From: Sphingobium sp. Z007
GTDB taxonomy: Bacteria > Pseudomonadota > Alphaproteobacteria > Sphingomonadales > Sphingomonadaceae
Direction of reading: 5' to 3'
DNA length: 64,000 bases
NCBI RefSeq assembly: GCF_900013425.1
Contig: NZ_FBXK01000005.1
Location: 1,302,001-1,366,000, forward strand
The notes beneath the pieces are model-generated. The model did not search any database and was not told where the DNA came from. It worked only from the letters and a program-made list of their open reading frames with translations. A program made the translations under genes and the position numbers. This document shows positions 39,425 through 47,180 of this stretch, one piece after another (positions within the stretch are counted from its first letter, which is position 1; each line of letters starts with the position of its first letter).

Positions 39425-39598
39425 ATGGCTAGTTTCTTGATCTCCGAACCCCTTCTCAACGCCCTGATGATGACGGCTGAGAAGGCTCCTGTGCCGTTTG
39501 CTGAAACCAAAGGCATGTGGAATGCCGTGTTTCAGCTCAAGTCGCAGCCCTACGAAGAGCCGGCTGATGCGCCAGCCCCGCGCGAGGACGACGCATAA
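39425..39598 (+). CDS. Small protein between fibre and spike genes
   Basis: 57 residues from the ATG at 39425, which has GGAAGG 5 nt upstream; an ATG at 39404 overlaps the fibre stop (ATGA) and would add seven residues. 'ASFLISEPLLNALMMTAEKAPVPFAETKGMWNAVFQL' is amphipathic, with an acidic Pro-rich tail. Similar small genes sit beside fibre genes in many phages, sometimes as assembly aids. Function unknown. Confidence 0.6.
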   Translation: MASFLISEPLLNALMMTAEKAPVPFAETKGMWNAVFQLKSQPYEEPADAPAPREDDA

Positions 39599-39600
39599 TC

Positions 39601-42249
39601 ATGGCTATCGCCGATCGTTCTATGGAGTTGTCGAAGCTGCCCCGCTTCCACCCGGATATCGAATATTCGGATGAAAGCCCCATGTCGCGGCTCAAAGCTG
39701 AATTGTTCGCGCGCGACTATGGCGCGATCGGCGACGGGACGTTGCGGACGGTCGGGTATTGGATACAGAACTCGCTGCCATTGCGCATCAACAAGCGCTC
39801 GCTTGAAGCGCTCCAGGTTGATTATCCGCATGTCACGTCCCCCAACGACAGTCTCGACTGGGCAGCTATCCAGAAGGCTATCAGCACGGGCAAGAATGTG
39901 GCGATCCATGACGGGCGCTATATGCTCGGCGACAAGCAGCTCGACTTCCCCAATTCCGGCCAGAGCCTTTACGGGCTCAACGGGAATTTTGGCGGCACGA
40001 TCTCGGAAAGTGGCACTGACGGAGCGATCATCGTCTTCACGCCACCGGCCGGAAACACGAAGCAAGCAGCACTGCGTTGCCGTGGCAGCCTTCAGCGCAT
40101 CGTCGGCCTGAAGTTTGTAAGCCAGGGAACAACTGGTGATAACGTCGCCATCGTTGCTCAGAAGAACAACAATAATAATGATGATCTCGATATCGAGATA
40201 CTCAACTGCCAGTTCAGCAATTGCTTCGAGAGCATCTATACCTATGGTCGCGGCGTGCGCATCGACGGATGCCTTTTCAGCACGAACAACAGCGGCTTTG
40301 CGATAACGACCGACTGGCCCGCGACGGGTAACGCCGGCGACGAAGGACAGATCGGCGACCTGTATAAGGGACGTGGATTCCGTATCAATAACAACCGCTG
40401 CCATGGAAGCGGCACGCTGTGGCGCATTCGGAACTTCCTTGTCCGTGGGGGCATCCTCTCGAATTGCACCTGCGATGTCGGTGTGCGTCTGCTGTTGGCC
40501 GAAACGGTCACTGCCACGGCTGGCTTGATATATTCGAACATCAACAATTGCGTTGCCGACCTTGTCCAGTCGTCCCCGTTCAGCTTTGGATTGGGCACGA
40601 AGTGGATCGATAACTGCATCAACGGCGGCTCTTACGGCGGGGCGCTCGCGGGGGATGTCGCCGCTGTCGATCGGCGGCCAGGTGCAATTGCCTTCTTCAA
40701 CGGCTGCGCTGAAATCCGGGGGGTCGCCTTCAACGACGTAAACATGCACAACACGGATTCGCACTTCGTCCAGTTCTTGAACGATGCTGGCGGTCCGGTG
40801 ATTACGATCACCAGCGTCTCCGTCAAAGGCGGAATTATGACTGGCTTCGGCCAGACTGGTGACGATCGCGCCATCCTCTTCACCGCTTACGACATTCAGG
40901 GTTTCCACTTTGATCCTGGTTCGATTGCCGATCCGGGTCCGGCTGTGACTGCGCTGATCCGGTCCAGCACCGCCAATATGATCACGGACGTTTACATCGG
41001 CCCGGCTGCATCGCAGTTAGCCCTACCAACCTTCGGCGGGATCACTTTGGGTGGAGTGATCAACGGAGTGACGCGCCAGGCGGACGGGGCGATCAGGAGG
41101 TATCTCGGTGCCACGACACGCTTCTCTCAAATCAATAGCGGCAGTCCTAATGGGAGCGTGATCGGTTATCGAGGCAGCGACTACAGAGATTATACGTCTG
41201 GCCTCACCTACACGTTCAACGGCACGAACGGCACGACCACCGGGTGGACCAGCAACACCGCCCTGATAAAGGCGAATGTCGCGCAGCGGAATCAATTGAC
41301 CGCCAACAACTGGTTATCCAGCTCCACGCCAGCGGACAATAATTGGTCAGGAACGGCTTGGTCGCCTGAGCTTGGTATCATGGTCGCTGTATCGACCAGC
41401 GGCACCGGCAACCGGGCAATGTGGTCGCTCAATGGCATCGACTGGACGCTTGGGACAAGCGCCGCGGACAATGCCTGGAACGATGTGTGCTGGTCGCCGG
41501 AACTGGGCATATTCGTCGCCGTCGCATCGACAGGCACGGGCAACCGGGTCATGACCTCCGCGAACGGCAAGACGTGGACGATCGGTGCCAGCGCAGCGGA
41601 TAATAGCTGGCAGTCGGTTTGCTGGTCGCCCGAACTTCGCCTCTTCGCGGCGGTTAGCACGACGGGCGCTTCTCAGCGTGTGATGACTTCTCCTGATGCA
41701 TTGGTGTGGACTGCCAGGAACACGCCGGCCGCCAATTCGTGGGTAGATGTCTGCTGGGCGCAGAAGCTCGGCATGTTCGTCGCCGTTTCAACCAGCGGCA
41801 CCGGCAATAGGGTGATGACCTCGCTCAACGGCTTGACCTGGGTGTCGCAGACGAGCGCCTTCGACAATGATTGGCGATCGATCGCATATTCTCATGAGCT
41901 GGGATTAGTCGTCGCTGTCGCATCGACGGGCACCGGCAACCGGGTGATGACATCCGCGAACGGCGCGACGTGGACCATCCGGTCCAGCGCAGCAGATAAT
42001 GATTGGTATGCCGTCTCGTGGGCACCTGAGATTGGCCTTTTTGCCGCAGTGGCTCAGACCGGCACAGGCACCCGCGTAATGACCTCGATCGATGGCGAAG
42101 CGTGGGTCACCCGCACTAGCGCGGCTGATAATGGCTGGCGCGGCATATGTTGGGCGAATCAGCTCGGCTTGTTTTCCGCGGTGGCGAACTCCGGGACCGG
42201 CAACCGGGCGATGACCAGCAAGTCCGCTTTTTCGCTGTCGTATCGGTGA
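39601..42249 (+). CDS. Tail spike: beta-helix-like body with seven-repeat propeller-type C-terminus
   Basis: 882 residues. About 40-100 is the head-binding-type entry to a pectate-lyase-like fold ('FARDYGAIGDGTLRT', then 'DSLDWAAIQKAISTGKNVAIHDGRYML'). About 100-500 is Asn/Gly-rich, consistent with a right-handed beta-helix. Residues 578-882 are seven tandem 44-residue repeats: 'ADN.W..VCWSPELG.FVAV', then 'TGTGNRVMTS.NG..WT'. Seven such beta units suggest a seven-bladed propeller. It probably binds and perhaps cleaves a host surface polysaccharide. No catalytic residues could be assigned. Confidence 0.8.
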   Translation: MAIADRSMELSKLPRFHPDIEYSDESPMSRLKAELFARDYGAIGDGTLRTVGYWIQNSLPLRINKRSLEALQVDYPHVTSPNDSLDWAAIQKAISTGKNVAIHDGRYMLGDKQLDFPNSGQSLYGLNGNFGGTISESGTDGAIIVFTPPAGNTKQAALRCRGSLQRIVGLKFVSQGTTGDNVAIVAQKNNNNNDDLDIEILNCQFSNCFESIYTYGRGVRIDGCLFSTNNSGFAITTDWPATGNAGDEGQIGDLYKGRGFRINNNRCHGSGTLWRIRNFLVRGGILSNCTCDVGVRLLLAETVTATAGLIYSNINNCVADLVQSSPFSFGLGTKWIDNCINGGSYGGALAGDVAAVDRRPGAIAFFNGCAEIRGVAFNDVNMHNTDSHFVQFLNDAGGPVITITSVSVKGGIMTGFGQTGDDRAILFTAYDIQGFHFDPGSIADPGPAVTALIRSSTANMITDVYIGPAASQLALPTFGGITLGGVINGVTRQADGAIRRYLGATTRFSQINSGSPNGSVIGYRGSDYRDYTSGLTYTFNGTNGTTTGWTSNTALIKANVAQRNQLTANNWLSSSTPADNNWSGTAWSPELGIMVAVSTSGTGNRAMWSLNGIDWTLGTSAADNAWNDVCWSPELGIFVAVASTGTGNRVMTSANGKTWTIGASAADNSWQSVCWSPELRLFAAVSTTGASQRVMTSPDALVWTARNTPAANSWVDVCWAQKLGMFVAVSTSGTGNRVMTSLNGLTWVSQTSAFDNDWRSIAYSHELGLVVAVASTGTGNRVMTSANGATWTIRSSAADNDWYAVSWAPEIGLFAAVAQTGTGTRVMTSIDGEAWVTRTSAADNGWRGICWANQLGLFSAVANSGTGNRAMTSKSAFSLSYR
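41332..42246 (+). repeat. Seven in-register 132-bp tandem repeats in the spike gene
   Basis: Repeat starts: 41332, 41464, 41596, 41728, 41860, 41992 and 42124, exactly 132 bp (44 codons) apart with no indels; the last is three codons short. The most conserved DNA encodes AVxSTGTGNRVMTS. Divergence between copies is mostly in the second half of each unit. Confidence 0.9.
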
Positions 42250-42416
42250 CCGCTATGATCGCCGTGCTGAAACCTGACGCCGCGCGCGAGTTCGAGGACA
42301 TCCTGTCCCGCTACCGCGCCGGACGGATGACCCAGGCGGAATGGGAAGGACATTGTCGCGAGACGCCGGGCTTCTGGGCCTGGGTGCGGCAAAGTTGGCC
42401 GGAGGCCAAGCAATGA
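42246..42416 (+). CDS. Small hypothetical protein before the lysis genes
   Basis: 56 residues from a GTG that overlaps the spike stop (GTGA); an in-frame ATG at 42255 gives 53. 'DAAREFEDILSRYRAGRMTQAEWEGHCRETPGFWAWVRQSW' is a compact, Trp-rich helical protein. Its stop overlaps the next ATG. No family recognised. Confidence 0.55.
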   Translation: MTAMIAVLKPDAAREFEDILSRYRAGRMTQAEWEGHCRETPGFWAWVRQSWPEAKQ

Positions 42417-42847
42417 CGACGGATGGAAGGACTTGGCCGATGACGCCGTGGGGTGAGGCGTTGATCGCCAAATATGGCGCAATCGTCATGGGGTGGGCCA
42501 TCGGCACCGCCGCCAAATATGGCCTGATGCTGGGCGAGGGACGCCGGGTCACGCTCAAGGTGCTGATGATCGACGTGCTGCTGATGGGCATGGTCGTGCT
42601 GCTGGCGCGGTGGGTGATTGCCCGGCTGGGCCTCAATCCGTCCGATGCCGCCACCGCGGCCGCGCTGATCGGCCTCGCGTCGGATCGGATCGTTCGCATG
42701 GTGCGGGTCTGGTTTCTGCGCCGCGTGGACGCCGAGCTGCGCGATCATGTGAAGGGCGAAATCCGCCAGGCCGCGCAGATCGAACTGAGCGCCGATCGGG
42801 CGATCCAGGACATTGCGACGGGCAAGCGACCGATAGGAGGTGAATGA
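42413..42847 (+). CDS. Putative holin-like membrane protein
   Basis: 144 residues with two clear transmembrane segments (about 21-40, 'YGAIVMGWAIGTAAKYGLML', and 49-72) and a weaker Ala-rich one (about 78-92), followed by a charged cytoplasmic tail. Its place immediately before the endolysin and its size suggest the holin or a holin partner. A second small membrane protein follows the endolysin, so which one forms the lethal lesion is open. Confidence 0.6.
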   Translation: MTTDGRTWPMTPWGEALIAKYGAIVMGWAIGTAAKYGLMLGEGRRVTLKVLMIDVLLMGMVVLLARWVIARLGLNPSDAATAAALIGLASDRIVRMVRVWFLRRVDAELRDHVKGEIRQAAQIELSADRAIQDIATGKRPIGGE

Positions 42848-43389
42848 TGGCAAGCATCAACAATATCATCGAAGAGGTTCTGGCGAACGAGGGCGGCTAT
42901 GTGAACGATCCGCGCGATGCTGGCGGTGAGACGAACCATGGCATCACGATCGCTACCGCCCGCGCCAATGGCTTTACCGGGCCCATGAAGTCGATGACGC
43001 GGGATTTTGCGCGGGGCATCTATGTGAAGATGTATGTCGAGGCGCCCGGCTTCGACAAGATTGCGGCCATCTCGGCCGCGATCGGCGCGGAGCTGGTGGA
43101 CACCGGTGTCAACATGGGCCCGAAGGTCGCTGGCCAGTTCCTCCAGCGCGCGTTGAACGGCCTCAATAACCAGGCCAAGGACTATGGCGATCTGCTCGTC
43201 GATGGTGTGGCCGGGCAAAAGTCGCGAGACGCGCTGACCGCCTTCCTGAAAAAGCGCGGCGCGGCAGGCGAGCGGCGGCTGTTGGCGGTGCTTAACGCCC
43301 AGCAGGGTGAGCGCTACCTGTCGCTGTGCGAAGGGCGCAGCGCGAACGAAGCGTTTCTATACGGCTGGCTGTCGAGGATCTCGGCATGA
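42847..43389 (+). CDS. Endolysin, N-acetylmuramidase (GH108 family)
   Basis: 180 residues from the ATG at 42847 (AGGAGG at optimal distance; an ATG at 42844 is also in frame). The catalytic motif is 'VLANEGGYVNDPRDAGGETNHGIT', with Glu in NEGGY, as in the ZliS/GH108 family. The C-terminal half (FLQRALNGLN to DGVAGQKSRDALTAFL) is the family's peptidoglycan-binding-like part. No signal peptide, so release needs a holin. Confidence 0.9.
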   Translation: MASINNIIEEVLANEGGYVNDPRDAGGETNHGITIATARANGFTGPMKSMTRDFARGIYVKMYVEAPGFDKIAAISAAIGAELVDTGVNMGPKVAGQFLQRALNGLNNQAKDYGDLLVDGVAGQKSRDALTAFLKKRGAAGERRLLAVLNAQQGERYLSLCEGRSANEAFLYGWLSRISA

Positions 43390-43640
43390 AGATCCTCGAA
43401 GCCCTTAAGGGGATCAACGGCACCTACGAAGTGCAGCGCGTCCTGGGCGCGTTCGGCACCATCGTCTTCACCGTGTCCGTGCCGGTGTTGGTGGCGTCCG
43501 ACGTCATCAAGGCGTCGCTCGAAGGCTTCTGCCTCGCTTACCCGGCTGGCATCGCCACCCTCGTCGGCACGACGGCCGGCGCGATCGCGCTGAAGGATAG
43601 GCAGGTCGCGAAGGCCAAGGTCGAGGAGCGCGCAGGATGA
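43386..43640 (+). CDS. Small two-helix membrane protein (holin candidate)
   Basis: 84 residues with two hydrophobic segments (about 20-42, 'VLGAFGTIVFTVSVPVLVAS', and 52-70) and a charged C-terminus (KDRQVAKAKVEERAG), the layout of class II holins. It overlaps the endolysin stop by ATGA and is followed by a 28-residue membrane peptide. Confidence 0.6.
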   Translation: MKILEALKGINGTYEVQRVLGAFGTIVFTVSVPVLVASDVIKASLEGFCLAYPAGIATLVGTTAGAIALKDRQVAKAKVEERAG

Positions 43641-43723
43641 AGGGCCTGCTCATCGGCATCCCGCTGTCGGCGGCGCTCTGGGCCGCGCTGCTGCTGGGCG
43701 CTGCCTACTGGATGGCGCCATGA
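43637..43723 (+). CDS. 28-residue membrane peptide
   Basis: ATG at 43637 overlaps the previous stop (ATGA) and its own TGA overlaps the next ATG. The product is almost one transmembrane helix (LLIGIPLSAALWAALLLGAA). The overlap at both ends fits translation within the lysis operon. It might tune holin timing. Confidence 0.5.
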   Translation: MKGLLIGIPLSAALWAALLLGAAYWMAP

Positions 43724-44127
43724 GCGACGAGCCGCACATCACCTATTATGGCATGGGCGCTTGGCCGATCTATGTCGGTTTCACCACGTCGGAAAAGGCA
43801 TTCAAGAAGGAGATGAAGCGGCTGAATGTCAGCCCGCCCCCGAATTTCCTGGGCAGCGCCACAGCCAACGCGACCACGCACATGCTAGAAAAGGGCGACG
43901 CCCTCACCTGCGTCATCACCATGCAGAAGCCGGGGAAGGAGCGGCCGGTCGAGCAGCTTGCCGGACTGCTCGCCCATGAGGCGGTGCATGTCGCGCAGGC
44001 GCTATGGCGCAGCATCGGCGAGCGTGATCCAGGCGACGAGGCGGAGGCATACCTTGTGCAGATGATCACGCAATGCTGCATGCAAGATGCGCTGGGGACA
44101 GGGCGTTGCCGGAGCGAAAGGCCATGA
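43720..44127 (+). CDS. Small putative zinc metallopeptidase in the lysis cluster
   Basis: 135 residues. HEAVH (H86, E87, H90) in 'AGLLAHEAVHVAQALW' followed by an acidic segment (GDEAEAYLVQ, E107 or E109 as third ligand) fits a minimal zincin. There is no signal peptide. Several phages carry small HExxH proteins of unknown role near lysis or tail genes. It may process a virion or host protein. It overlaps both neighbours by ATGA. Confidence 0.6.
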   Translation: MSDEPHITYYGMGAWPIYVGFTTSEKAFKKEMKRLNVSPPPNFLGSATANATTHMLEKGDALTCVITMQKPGKERPVEQLAGLLAHEAVHVAQALWRSIGERDPGDEAEAYLVQMITQCCMQDALGTGRCRSERP

Positions 44128-44465
44128 TCGCCCTGCCCGCGATCCTGTCAGCAAAGAGCCTGCCCTTCGCGGCCGGCGTCCTTCTCGGCGCGCTGGTCGC
44201 ATGGGGGCCAGCCACTTGCGTCGGCACGGGCCAGGCGAACCAAGCCACGGCACTCAAGAACGAGGCGACCGCTGCAAAGCTGGAGGCCGTCGCCGCCCGC
44301 GCCACCAAGGCCGCTGCGCTCACAGAGATCGCGCTGGCGGCGCGGACGCAGACCGAAATCAAGGAATTGAGGGAGATCGTCACCCATGACGCGACCAATG
44401 ATGATGCTGGGCCTGGGGTCGATGCTGTTATGCGCCGCCTGCGGAAGCGCTCCGCCGCCCGCTAG
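44124..44465 (+). CDS. Inner-membrane spanin (Rz-like)
   Basis: 113 residues: an N-terminal signal-anchor ('LPFAAGVLLGALVAWGPATC'), then a periplasmic coiled coil rich in Ala, Lys and Glu ('ALKNEATAAKLEAVAARATKAAALTEIALAA'). The overlapping next gene is a lipoprotein with Rz1 features, which makes the Rz/Rz1 assignment strong. Confidence 0.78.
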   Translation: MIALPAILSAKSLPFAAGVLLGALVAWGPATCVGTGQANQATALKNEATAAKLEAVAARATKAAALTEIALAARTQTEIKELREIVTHDATNDDAGPGVDAVMRRLRKRSAAR

Positions 44466-44646
44466 GGTGCCTGTGCCGCCGCGTTACCTGTCGTGCGCGG
44501 CCGAGCCAGTGCCACCTGCCCCGGCCGGGCGGGATGGCGCGTTCACCGATGCGCAGGCGTCGGCGTTCCTGGTCGACGTGATCGAGGCCGGGGCTGACTG
44601 CCGGAACACGGTGGCGAGCATCAAGGCGTGGTCGGACGAGAAATAG
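44386..44646 (+). CDS. Outer-membrane spanin lipoprotein (Rz1-like)
   Basis: 86 residues. The signal peptide ends in a lipobox (MLLCAAC, cysteine about 19), then a Pro-rich mature part (PPPARVPVPPRYL, then PVPPAPAG) as in Rz1. It overlaps the Rz-like gene by 80 bp in another frame. The two proteins would span the periplasm and fuse inner and outer membranes at lysis. Confidence 0.78.
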   Translation: MTRPMMMLGLGSMLLCAACGSAPPPARVPVPPRYLSCAAEPVPPAPAGRDGAFTDAQASAFLVDVIEAGADCRNTVASIKAWSDEK

Positions 44647-44764
44647 GGATGGTTGACCCCTACCCAGCAATGGGGAGCTTAGAAGCCGGGGTCACCGAAT
44701 AGCACCACGGATCGCTGAGCCGGTCAAGGTTGCTCCTCGCGCCGGACCCCTCCATGCTCCGCAC

Positions 44765-45043
44765 ATGAGTCGGAGCCTGAGCAAGAATGACGTCGCCATC
44801 ATAGAGCTAGCGCTTCAGGTACTGGAGGAAGCCCGCGACCGAGCGTCAAAGGAAAAGGTGGATACCGCGCCTGTTCGCCTCGCCCTGCGGTGCCTGCGCC
44901 CGCATATGCCTGAGCAATGGCCTTTGCATACCTTCTGGGAGGGCACGAGCAGCGATAACGACATTGGCAGGTCCGCGAGCTGCACGGCGGGTTTGAACGG
45001 GATCAAGGTTCAGCTGGGAAAAGGAGGCATCGTGGTCAACTGA
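44765..45043 (+). CDS. Hypothetical phage protein
   Basis: 92 residues. 'IIELALQVLEEARDRASKEKVDTAPVRLALRCLRPHMPEQWPLHTFWEG' looks like a helical domain with a conserved-looking RCLRPH core. The C-terminus is Gly/Ser-rich. It follows the spanin genes after 118 bp in which I see no gene. No strong ribosome-binding site. Function unknown. Confidence 0.5.
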   Translation: MSRSLSKNDVAIIELALQVLEEARDRASKEKVDTAPVRLALRCLRPHMPEQWPLHTFWEGTSSDNDIGRSASCTAGLNGIKVQLGKGGIVVN

Positions 45044-45064
45044 TCCAGACTGACCGGTTAAGCT

Positions 45065-45082
45065 ATTGACTAAATGGTCAAT
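45065..45082. promoter_or_regulatory. 18-bp inverted repeat upstream of the 45121 gene
   Basis: ATTGAC-TAAATG-GTCAAT, perfect 6-bp arms with a 6-bp centre. It lies in the 77-bp gap before the small gene at 45121, which also has a TGGGC/GCCCA dyad just before its ATG. Candidate operator; differs from the CI-type sites. Confidence 0.4.
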
Positions 45083-45120
45083 ATCTTTCCGGGTATCGAA
45101 AATTGGGCTATGCTTTGCCC

Positions 45121-45300
45121 ATGATCAAAGATGAACCCATAATCCGCATCACCGAGATCGAACGCCGCGCGAAGGAGCGATATACCGGCCTCATTGAAAA
45201 GGGCGACATCGGAAGAGCGCGGACACTCGGCCGACAGTTGGTCAAGCTGGATCGGCTCGGATTTGCGATCGCTTGCCGATCCCTTCAGAAAGCGACCTGA
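45121..45300 (+). CDS. Small hypothetical phage protein
   Basis: 59 residues, basic and helical: 'RITEIERRAKERYTGLIEKGDIGRARTLGRQLVKLDRLGFA'. ATG at 45121; a TTG at 45103 is an alternative. It is the last rightward gene, converging with the accessory operon that ends at 45320. It has its own upstream dyads, so it may be separately regulated. Function unknown. Confidence 0.5.
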   Translation: MIKDEPIIRITEIERRAKERYTGLIEKGDIGRARTLGRQLVKLDRLGFAIACRSLQKAT

Positions 45301-45319
45301 GAGGCGTTCTTGTTCGCCT

Positions 45320-45511
45320 TCACAGGAGTTTCGCCATCTTGATTCCCAGCTCCATCCGCCTCTCGAACATCTCGTGAAGGCCTCGATCGGGGATCGCGAA
45401 GTGCCACCACTCGTGACACAGACCGAGTTCATTGATCTCGCGCAGCTTGGCGTCCTCGTCTGCCGTCCATGGGCGCGAGGGCGGCCGGGCTGGCCGTCGA
45501 CGTCGCCTCAT
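45320..45511 (-). CDS. Small Myb/SANT-like protein
   Basis: 63 residues: a basic N-terminus (RRRRRPARPPSR) followed by 'PWTADEDAKLREINELGLCHEWW', which resembles the first helix of Myb/SANT-type DNA-binding domains. The ATG overlaps the previous stop (ATGA). It is the last gene of the ten-gene leftward accessory operon. DNA binding is inferred from the pattern only. Confidence 0.5.
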   Translation of the reverse strand: MRRRRRPARPPSRPWTADEDAKLREINELGLCHEWWHFAIPDRGLHEMFERRMELGIKMAKLL

Positions 45512-45936
45512 TTCAGGCCCAACAGCTTGACGATCTGCGCCTCGCGCTTCCGCTTCCGGGGAAAACTATACGGCTGGCCTGCCTGATCGACATAGATGCA
45601 CGGCGAATAGGTTTCGTCGAAAAACTCCAGCTCGTCCGCCCTGATGATGACGCCGCGCGGATCGAGCACATAGCGCGCTGCCGGTGGTTCGTTCCATATC
45701 GCCAGGCGGACGCCCTTGGCTCCCGAAGGCTCCCAGCGCTTGCCCTGGTTGAGCCATAGGTGGAAGCATCGCCAGAACGGCGACCGCTCGGCGGGCCATG
45801 GGTTGGCGCGGATCTCTCCCTTGCCGTTTGTTAGGCTCGGCCCGAATCGCTCGCTCCAGTCGAAATTCCAGACGCGCGTGCCGTCGGTGATCCGATAATC
45901 TTCAGGTTCGCTCAATGTGCAGATGTGGGGGATCAT
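45508..45936 (-). CDS. Hypothetical phage protein
   Basis: 142 residues from the ATG at 45936, which overlaps the stop of the PAPS-reductase-like gene (ATGA). Phrases such as 'RVWNFDWSERFGPSLTNGKGEIRANPWPAERSPFWRCFHLWLNQGKRW' mark a phage family with a Trp-rich N-terminus. No catalytic motif is evident. It is probably made together with the PAPS-reductase-like enzyme. Confidence 0.6.
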   Translation of the reverse strand: MIPHICTLSEPEDYRITDGTRVWNFDWSERFGPSLTNGKGEIRANPWPAERSPFWRCFHLWLNQGKRWEPSGAKGVRLAIWNEPPAARYVLDPRGVIIRADELEFFDETYSPCIYVDQAGQPYSFPRKRKREAQIVKLLGLK

Positions 45937-47180
45937 TGCCCGACAAGCTCGCGGAACAGGATCGGCTGGACCGATCCGTCGTTGTTGACCGTGTCGAGCC
46001 AGACATCCGCGTTCGGTTCCTCGCCGCTCCAGCCGTTCGGCCATGTCTTCGCCGCGATCAGCTCGCGGATGCGCGCCTCCTCCTCGGCGTCGATCAAAAC
46101 CATGCCCGGCCGGCCTAGCCGCTCGGCCGCGCTATTCACCGCGTCCTGGATACCAAGCACCGTATCGAGGCCCATCACCCGCGCCTCGAACGTCAGCGGC
46201 CCCATGCGCTGCTGGTTCGACTGGAGCGTGCCATCTTTGCGATACTGGAAGCCCGGCTGGCGCTTACGCCACTTCGGCTTCTTCAGTTCCAGATATAGAC
46301 GCTTCAGGCCCAGCAACGGCGACAGGTGATCCCAATCGGGTTGTTTCAGCACCGCTCCGAGCGCGCCGTCGGTGGCGATCAGGTTGCACCCGGTGCAGCC
46401 CGTGCGCATATCCTCGACGCCGCCATAGCCCTCCGCGATCATGCGCGTGGGCCATGCGCCAAACTCCTCCCAAGGCGCGAAGACGCTCAGCCAATCCCAG
46501 ACATTGCACAGGGTCCAGTGGTCGATCGGCGCGAACGTATCGGTCAGCGTGCCGGGGAGATCCGTCTGTAGCCATCCCTGCCCGCACTCAGCGCCGTTGC
46601 GGGTGCAGGACAGCGAGATCCGCGCATCGCGCGCGTCACTCTCTCCACGTCGGACGCCGGTGATGGTGAGGCATTTGCCCTCCAGCCGGCCAACCGTCTC
46701 GGCGATCGCCACCGTCATCGGCTCCACCTTGATCTGGGGCGTGCACCAGCGGAAGGTGTTGCTGGGAGGCGGGACACCGCGGCCGAACATATAGACGTAG
46801 AAGCGATCGTCCATCGGGGCGACCACTTCCATGACAGTGATTCCCATGGCGCGTAGCCGGTCCATCATCACGCGCGCGGCGGCCTGGAGGGGTGGCAGCT
46901 CCATTCTGGTGTCTGCGTACATGACGGTCAACGTCTTCGGCGCCGGGATCGCGCCGCACTGAATCAGCGTCACGATCAGGGTGACGGCGCAGCTGCTGTC
47001 TTTCCCGCCCGAATAGGCAATTATCCAATGCTCATAATCGACGGCGTGCGCCAACATGTTCGCGACGGTTTTTTCGACGCATTCACCCACAGCCGCGCGG
47101 TGGTCGCCGGTGAACAGCGTCGGCTGGGATCGGGAGGGTGTGCCGGCACCGAGGGAATAAAGGCGATCGAGAGCGATCAC
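45933..47180 (-). CDS. PAPS-reductase/DndC-like family protein (ATP-pyrophosphatase fold)
   Basis: 415 residues from a GTG at 47180. The PP-loop is 'IIAYSGGKDSSCAVTL' (SGGKDSS, about 57-63), and 'FRWCTPQIKVEPM' is the PAPS-reductase family motif. Extra cysteines in CTRNGAEC and TGCTGC (about 190-265) could hold an iron-sulfur cluster, as in DndC and tRNA-thiolation enzymes. The family activates substrates by adenylation or handles sulfur. In a phage it may modify DNA or tRNA, or feed sulfur metabolism. There are no dndBDE neighbours. The start overlaps the HNH-like gene (GTGA). Confidence 0.78.
   Translation of the reverse strand: MIALDRLYSLGAGTPSRSQPTLFTGDHRAAVGECVEKTVANMLAHAVDYEHWIIAYSGGKDSSCAVTLIVTLIQCGAIPAPKTLTVMYADTRMELPPLQAAARVMMDRLRAMGITVMEVVAPMDDRFYVYMFGRGVPPPSNTFRWCTPQIKVEPMTVAIAETVGRLEGKCLTITGVRRGESDARDARISLSCTRNGAECGQGWLQTDLPGTLTDTFAPIDHWTLCNVWDWLSVFAPWEEFGAWPTRMIAEGYGGVEDMRTGCTGCNLIATDGALGAVLKQPDWDHLSPLLGLKRLYLELKKPKWRKRQPGFQYRKDGTLQSNQQRMGPLTFEARVMGLDTVLGIQDAVNSAAERLGRPGMVLIDAEEEARIRELIAAKTWPNGWSGEEPNADVWLDTVNNDGSVQPILFRELVGQ

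Noticed and set aside
41332..42246. CRISPR array
   Set aside because: The repeats are long, in frame and coding, with no spacers.
37599..42249. Diversity-generating retroelement, as in BPP-1
   Set aside because: The head genes resemble BPP-1, but there is no reverse transcriptase, no template/variable repeat pair and no C-type-lectin end.
44647..44764. Gene or strong terminator in the gap after the spanins
   Set aside because: Only a weak TAGGG/CCCTA pairing and no coding frame were seen.
45301..45319. Bidirectional terminator between convergent genes (AGGCG...CGCCT)
   Set aside because: Only a 5-bp stem with an 8-nt loop; not enough to call.
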